Of a stretch of 8,768 bases of DNA, positions 5,445-8,768 are shown in pieces (within the stretch, counting starts at the first letter, position 1; each line of letters begins with the position of its first letter). The notes under the pieces were generated by a model. The model did no database searches. It was not told where the DNA came from and worked only from the letters and a program-made list of their open reading frames with translations. The position numbers and the translations under genes are program-made. Source of the stretch: DATBFX01 sp034667245 (GTDB lineage: Bacteria > Chloroflexota > Chloroflexia > Thermomicrobiales > UBA6265); contig JAXDKI010000034.1 in NCBI GenBank assembly GCA_034667245.1, positions 1 to 8,768 of the forward strand, in the 5' to 3' direction.

Positions 5445-6931
5445 GACCGCGCCCCCGCCACCTCGCCGGCCGGCTGCCGCCCCGGCATCACCCGCGCGGA
5501 GAGGCCCGCCGCCTTCTGCGTCTTCTCCAGCGACTCGTCCCAGTCGAACGATCGGTAGACCGCGGCAAGATTCGCGAACGGCGGCGACTGCGCGAAGAGT
5601 TGGAACGTTAGCCGGTGTCCCGCATAGTCCGAGTTCAACAGGTCGCGCGCAAACGCCAGGAGTTTCCTCCGGTCCTCCGATTGCCAGTCCTCGTTGATCG
5701 AATAGAACTTCTCCATCCAAGGCGCCGTCTCGGGGTGCTGGAACGTCGCCGCGTCCGGCGTCACACAGATCTGCCCGCCGCAGAGCTCCCGCGCGATGTG
5801 CATCATCGCCGGCAACTGTGAGCTCGCCAGCACCCGCCCCGTGTAGAGCAGCGACTGGTTCGGCATCAGCAACCCGCCGGGACTGACCTCGGCCTCCGCG
5901 ATCGCCGCCGTCAGGTGCGCGTTGATCCCCTCCCGGTAGCAGGCCAGCTGCGCCAGCTTGTCTTGCACCGCCTGCTGCTTCTCCAACCCCGTCTGCCGGA
6001 CGTTGAACAGGGCAGCGCCGATCATCAGATCGGCCATCCTCAGCGTCCGCAGGACGAAGGGGAAGGCGCTGTAACGGTGGAGCGTCGCCCGGATATAGGC
6101 AGCGGCGCGGGTGTGCCGGTAGAAGAGCACGTTCTCCCACGGCACCTCGACATCGTCGAAGATCACCAGCGTGTCGATCTCGTCGAACCGGTTCGCGATC
6201 GGGTAGTCCTCCGCTGGCGCCCGCCCGGCGAAGCCGGTCCGGCAGATGTGCTTCATCCCCGGCTGGCCCATCTCGACGATGAACCCGACCGCGTAGTCCG
6301 AGAGCTTGTCGTCGCCCCAGTTGGCGATCGTCGGTTTCACGAACGCCTGGTTCGCATACGCCGCCGCCGTCTCGTACTTCGCCCCGCGCACCACGATTCC
6401 CCGGTCGGTCTCCCGGACGACGTGGAGGAGCATGTCCGGGTCCTGGTCCTGCGGTCGCTTCGAACGGTCCCCCTTTGGATCGGTATTGGCCGAGACATGG
6501 AAGGGATCGGCCCGAACGGCACGCTGGACGTGACGGCGGATGTTGTCCGAGAACTGCGAATCGACCTCGTTCAACACGTCCTGACCGTCGTAGAGCGACC
6601 ACATCTCGCCGACCGTCTCGTCGCCGACCCGCGTGACCACACCGCCGACGTCGTCGAGCACCGTTTCGACCGCCCGCCGTTTCGCGTGCCAGTCCTCGCG
6701 AGTGAACGGCAGCTTTGACCCAACCGCGTTTCGCTCGCCAGTGTCGGGGTCGACGTAGGTCATCGCGTCGCGCGTCGCCGCCTCGTGGGCCAGGTCGTAG
6801 ATGCGGGCCCGGACATCGACCACCGGCTTGAACATCGGGTGGGTGGTGACGTCCTTGACGCGCTCGCCGTTGACCCAGACCTCGCGCCCGTCGCGGATCG
6901 ATTCGCGGTACTCGTAGCCGGTGCGAATCAT
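5441..6931 (-). CDS. HpaB/PvcC-type FADH2-dependent monooxygenase (4-hydroxyphenylacetate 3-hydroxylase family)
   Basis: The 496-residue product has the length and order of the HpaB family, acyl-CoA-dehydrogenase-like flavoenzymes that hydroxylate (chloro/nitro)phenols or related aromatics with reduced flavin and O2. Visible family segments are TGYEYRESIRDGREVWVNGE (4-23), DPKGDRSKRPQDQDPDMLLH (151-170), RETDRGIVVRGAKYETAAAY (173-192), IFDDVEVPWENVLFYRHT in mid-protein, and the C-terminal LLNSDYAGHRLTFQLFA. The oxygenase depends on a partner reductase, which is encoded directly upstream. ATG 6931 overlaps the reductase stop (ATGA); the longer reading to 7402 is reductase sequence in the wrong frame. 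The Rid gene follows with a GTGA overlap. Members also include 4-hydroxybutyryl-CoA dehydratase-like proteins, but the reductase partner favours a monooxygenase. The substrate is unknown; a nitrogen-bearing aromatic would fit the Rid neighbour, as inference. Confidence 0.88.
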   Translation of the reverse strand: MIRTGYEYRESIRDGREVWVNGERVKDVTTHPMFKPVVDVRARIYDLAHEAATRDAMTYVDPDTGERNAVGSKLPFTREDWHAKRRAVETVLDDVGGVVTRVGDETVGEMWSLYDGQDVLNEVDSQFSDNIRRHVQRAVRADPFHVSANTDPKGDRSKRPQDQDPDMLLHVVRETDRGIVVRGAKYETAAAYANQAFVKPTIANWGDDKLSDYAVGFIVEMGQPGMKHICRTGFAGRAPAEDYPIANRFDEIDTLVIFDDVEVPWENVLFYRHTRAAAYIRATLHRYSAFPFVLRTLRMADLMIGAALFNVRQTGLEKQQAVQDKLAQLACYREGINAHLTAAIAEAEVSPGGLLMPNQSLLYTGRVLASSQLPAMMHIARELCGGQICVTPDAATFQHPETAPWMEKFYSINEDWQSEDRRKLLAFARDLLNSDYAGHRLTFQLFAQSPPFANLAAVYRSFDWDESLEKTQKAAGLSARVMPGRQPAGEVAGARS

Positions 6932-7602
6932 CCCCACACCTCCGTTTCCCAGAGATCGTCGGACGCGTCGTCCGGTTCGTCGCCCACGAATCCCGCCGGC
7001 ACCACCCGCCATTCGGGGCGGTGGCGCGGGAAGAGCTGGAGCTCCCCGTAGCCGCGCTGCGCGTAGAGCAGTGGCGTCCCCGGCGCCGACTTCGACGCCA
7101 CCACTCGGCCGATGAAGATCCGATGCGTCCCCGCCTCGTGCATCGCCTCGAGCTCGCAGTCGAACCGCGCCACCGCACCGACGAGGAGCGGCGACCCCGT
7201 CACCGCCTCCTCCCAAACGGCGCACCCGAAGTCGTACGCCGCCCCGGTGCGGGGCCGGCCGGCAAAGACCTGGGACACCCGCTGCTGATCCGCTCGCAGC
7301 ACGTTGACCGAAAAGACACGGTGCCCGGTGATCGCCTGGCAAGTCGGACTCTTCCGATTGATGCAGGCGAGCAACAGCGGCGGGTCGGCCGAGACGGAAC
7401 ACATCGAGCTCACCGTCTGCCCGAACCGCCCCATCTCCCCGGCGGTGGCAACCACCGTCACCCCATTCGCGGTCCGACTCATCGCCTCGATAAACGCTGC
7501 CCGCTCTTCGACAGGGTCGTGAACTTCGCTCCCGCGCATGCCCGCTATCGCCGCACGATCGATGAGGACCCCGGGTTCGGCCACCGCTGCTTCGCCATCC
7601 AC
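6928..7602 (-). CDS. flavin reductase (HpaC-like), partner of the HpaB-type monooxygenase
   Basis: This 224-residue protein has a flavin reductase-like domain (PF01613) from about residue 35 to 190. Landmarks are SRTANGVTVVAT, FGQTVSSMCSVSADPPLLLA, CINRKSPTCQAI, FSVNVLRADQQRVSQVFAG and THRIFIGRVV. Such enzymes use NAD(P)H to reduce free FAD or FMN, which then diffuses to the oxygenase. A C-terminal extension of about 35 residues (EWRVVPAGF... to the end) is longer than in HpaC. The GTG start at 7602 is supported by AAAGGA at 7610-7615, seven bases upstream; an internal ATG at codon 22 is the alternative. This is the first gene of the apparent operon. The 128-bp gap before it holds no clear promoter (only a weak TTGCAG-17-TAGGCT), so read-through from the PPK2 gene is possible. 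Confidence 0.9.
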   Translation of the reverse strand: MDGEAAVAEPGVLIDRAAIAGMRGSEVHDPVEERAAFIEAMSRTANGVTVVATAGEMGRFGQTVSSMCSVSADPPLLLACINRKSPTCQAITGHRVFSVNVLRADQQRVSQVFAGRPRTGAAYDFGCAVWEEAVTGSPLLVGAVARFDCELEAMHEAGTHRIFIGRVVASKSAPGTPLLYAQRGYGELQLFPRHRPEWRVVPAGFVGDEPDDASDDLWETEVWG

Positions 7603-7609
7603 ACTCAGA

Positions 7610-7615
7610 TCCTTT
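7610..7615 (-). promoter_or_regulatory. ribosome binding site of the flavin reductase gene
   Basis: AAAGGA on the minus strand lies seven bases before the GTG at 7602. It is the evidence for choosing that GTG over the ATG 21 codons further in. It is also one of the few recognisable Shine-Dalgarno sequences in the operon, since most downstream genes start inside the previous stop codon. Confidence 0.65.
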
Positions 7616-7730
7616 CAGATCTCACGTCAAGCCTACCCGGCACCAGGACCGTCTGCAAAAGAGTTCCCTACGAGCCACCCATCGGCAGGATTGATGCCCT
7701 TTGGAGGACGCCTCTCCCGTTCACCACCAC

Positions 7731-8570
7731 TTACGCCCCACGCTTCCCGCTCGCGCGCGTCTCCCGAATCGCCTTCAGCTCCGCTTCCCCGCGCGTTTCG
7801 AGCTCCTGCAGCCAACTGTCCTTGTGCGGCCGGAGCAGGTCGACGATTGCCTCGGCGATCGCCAGATTGCGAAACCACTTTCGATCGGCCGGCACCACAT
7901 ACCATGGCGCATCCGCCGTCGCGCAGGCACTGATCGCGTCGTCATAGGCCTCGATGTACTTGTCCCAGGAACGCCGCTCCTCCCAATCACCCGCCGCGAG
8001 CTTCCAGGCCTTCGTCACATCCCGCTCTCGTTCGAGGAGTCGCTTCTCCTGCTCTTCTTTGCTGATATGCAAGTAGAACTTCGTGACGATCGTCCGGCCG
8101 TCGACCAGCAGCTGCTCGAACGCGTTGATGTGATCGTACCGCTTCCGCCAGACCTCCTCCGGCGCCAGGTCGTGCACCCGAACCACCAGCACATCTTCGT
8201 AATGCGACCGGTTGAAAACCGTGAAATCTCCTCGCCCCGGCGCCTGCTTATGGACCCGCCAGAGGAAATCGTGTGCCAGATCGATCTGCGTCGGGACCTT
8301 GAACGACACGACGCGACAACCAACTGGATTGACCTCGCGGAAGACGTGCCGGATCGTCCCATCCTTCCCACTCGTATCGAGCCCCTGCAGGACGATCAGC
8401 GCGGCGTGCGTCTGCGCGGCATAGAGGAGATCCTGCAGCTCCCCCAACTCGGCTGCGAGTTCGGCCAGTCGCGCCTCCCCCTCCTCCCGCGTCAATCCCC
8501 CGTCAACCTTCGTTTCGATCTCCGCCAGATCGATCCGCTTCCCTCCCGTCACCTTGATCGCGTGGCCCAT
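7731..8570 (-). CDS. ppk2: PPK2 family polyphosphate:nucleotide phosphotransferase
   Basis: The 279-residue protein matches single-domain PPK2, which moves phosphate between polyphosphate and nucleotides (ADP/GDP or AMP, depending on class). The Walker A loop is GLDTSGKDG at 63-71. The lid-side NPVGCRVVSFKVPT follows at 81-94, then the Walker B region FTVFNRSHYEDVLVVRVHDL at 116-135 with N120, R121, Y124, E125 and D126. Further on are RERDVTKAWKLAAGDWEERR and APWYVVPADRKWFRN. All catalytic motifs look intact and the length fits the family. ATG 8570 is chosen because the family-like sequence begins there and GAGGGAG (8582-8588) precedes it. The in-frame extension to 8699 is only translation of a REP-like repeat. 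Sequence style suggests the polyphosphate:AMP/ADP class (PPK2-related family 1), less surely. It probably serves energy or nucleotide balance, unrelated to the monooxygenase operon. Confidence 0.93.
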   Translation of the reverse strand: MGHAIKVTGGKRIDLAEIETKVDGGLTREEGEARLAELAAELGELQDLLYAAQTHAALIVLQGLDTSGKDGTIRHVFREVNPVGCRVVSFKVPTQIDLAHDFLWRVHKQAPGRGDFTVFNRSHYEDVLVVRVHDLAPEEVWRKRYDHINAFEQLLVDGRTIVTKFYLHISKEEQEKRLLERERDVTKAWKLAAGDWEERRSWDKYIEAYDDAISACATADAPWYVVPADRKWFRNLAIAEAIVDLLRPHKDSWLQELETRGEAELKAIRETRASGKRGA

Positions 8571-8591
8571 TCCCTGACCCACTCCCTCATC

Positions 8592-8643
8592 GTCATTCCG
8601 AGCCTGTCGAGGAATCTCCCGGAGCGAAGCGGAGGCGTCGTCT
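8592..8643. repeat. REP-like dispersed repeat in the PPK2 leader
   Basis: The plus strand reads GTCATTCCGAGC, a spacer, then CGAGGAATCTC, followed by GGAGCGAAGCGGAGG. ATTCC (8595-8599) and GGAAT (8611-8615) form an imperfect stem. This pattern matches a widespread class of intergenic repeats in Chloroflexota and other phyla, which give a typical false peptide (SLREIPRQARND) when translated. It sits between the partial upstream gene and PPK2, in the PPK2 5' leader. The boundaries are approximate. Confidence 0.7.
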
Positions 8644-8661
8644 TTGCACTCCAAATGAGCC

Positions 8662-8768
8662 TCAGCCAGCGGCAAGCACGCGCTGCCTCCGCACCGCATT
8701 CACCTCATCCCGCAGCCGCTTCGCCGCCTCCCGCGCCCGCTCCGCAAAATCCTCGCCACTCCCGGCGT
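8662..8768 (-). CDS. C-terminal end of an unidentified protein (cut by window edge)
   Basis: The minus strand is open from the right edge to TGA at 8664-8662, giving 34 full codons. The visible end is GEDFAERAREAAKRLRDEVN followed by AVRRQRVLAAG, a charged amphipathic helix. The regular Ala/Arg/Glu pattern, GC-rich third positions and lack of stops look like real coding sequence, while the other two minus frames are less plausible (one stops within 21 codons). It lies 91 bp upstream of PPK2 on the same strand. The fragment is too short to name a family. Confidence 0.55.
   Translation of the reverse strand, partial: AGSGEDFAERAREAAKRLRDEVNAVRRQRVLAAG

Noticed and set aside
4242..5558. A 438-codon plus-strand open reading frame
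   Set aside because: It runs antisense to the Rieske, DUF1028 and Rid genes, is rich in Arg/His/Pro, and matches no family; it is a high-GC shadow.
5445..7178. Long in-frame extension upstream of the Rid gene
   Set aside because: It is out-of-frame translation of the monooxygenase gene; the Rid family match begins only at the GTG 5444, which overlaps the previous stop.
6932..7402. In-frame N-terminal extension of the HpaB-type monooxygenase
   Set aside because: The extra sequence is Arg/Gly/Ala-rich shadow of the flavin reductase gene; the family match starts at ATG 6931.
7603..7730. Terminator or strong promoter between PPK2 and the flavin reductase
   Set aside because: There is only a four-bp stem (GAGG-CGT-CCTC) without a U-run and a weak TTGCAG-17-TAGGCT, neither good enough to annotate.
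7021..7947. A 308-codon plus-strand reading frame
   Set aside because: It is antisense to the flavin reductase and the end of PPK2, with Arg/His/Pro-rich composition and no domain.
1..8768. tRNA, rRNA, CRISPR array, riboswitch or transposase
   Set aside because: I looked on both strands and saw no repeat-spacer series, tRNA-like cloverleaf ends, rRNA sequence or transposase motifs. Short structured RNAs cannot be excluded by eye.

Overview
The window is high-GC bacterial DNA with gene-dense, strand-consistent blocks and frequent GTG starts. The families present (Uma2 nuclease, SCO6745-type HTH protein, DUF488, PPK2, HpaB-type monooxygenase) and two dispersed GC-rich repeats, one of the GTCATTCCGAGC...GAGGAATCTC type and one built of GGCAGA/GGCAGG-like units, suggest a Chloroflexota bacterium, perhaps Thermomicrobia-like. 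This is a low-confidence guess from family content; no rRNA or other phylogenetic marker is present.

Layout, left to right. Positions 1-463 (minus) hold the N-terminal part of a YheO/DauR-type PAS regulator that runs off the left edge. It is read from a near-consensus sigma70 promoter that leaves almost no leader. Diverging from it on the plus strand are a Uma2-type nuclease (681-1253), an SCO6745-family HTH protein that overlaps it by four bases (1250-2152), and a DUF488 protein with an SFPASD tail (2222-2761).

Positions 2780-7602 (minus) form one apparent eight-gene operon, transcribed right to left: flavin reductase, HpaB-type FADH2-dependent monooxygenase, Rid-family protein, DUF1028 protein, Rieske-like protein, truncated HPP membrane protein, cupin 1, cupin 2. 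Five of its seven junctions are ATGA or GTGA four-base overlaps, so translation is probably coupled. The first two genes make a complete two-component flavin monooxygenase. The Rid protein lacks the catalytic arginine of true RidA. The Rieske-like protein keeps all four cysteines, but both histidine ligands are replaced (Asn and Tyr). The HPP protein has only the second half of the family. The last cupin has lost most of its metal ligands. A perfect 22-bp inverted repeat sits across the 3' end of the Rid gene and could split the operon into two expression levels.

Upstream of this operon, on the same strand, are a PPK2-family polyphosphate kinase (7731-8570) with a REP-like element in its leader, and the last 34 codons of an unidentified gene at the right edge. 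The most unusual element is the operon tail with its histidine-less Rieske protein and half-length HPP protein, attached to a flavin monooxygenase/Rid/DUF1028 core. The substrate cannot be read from the sequence.
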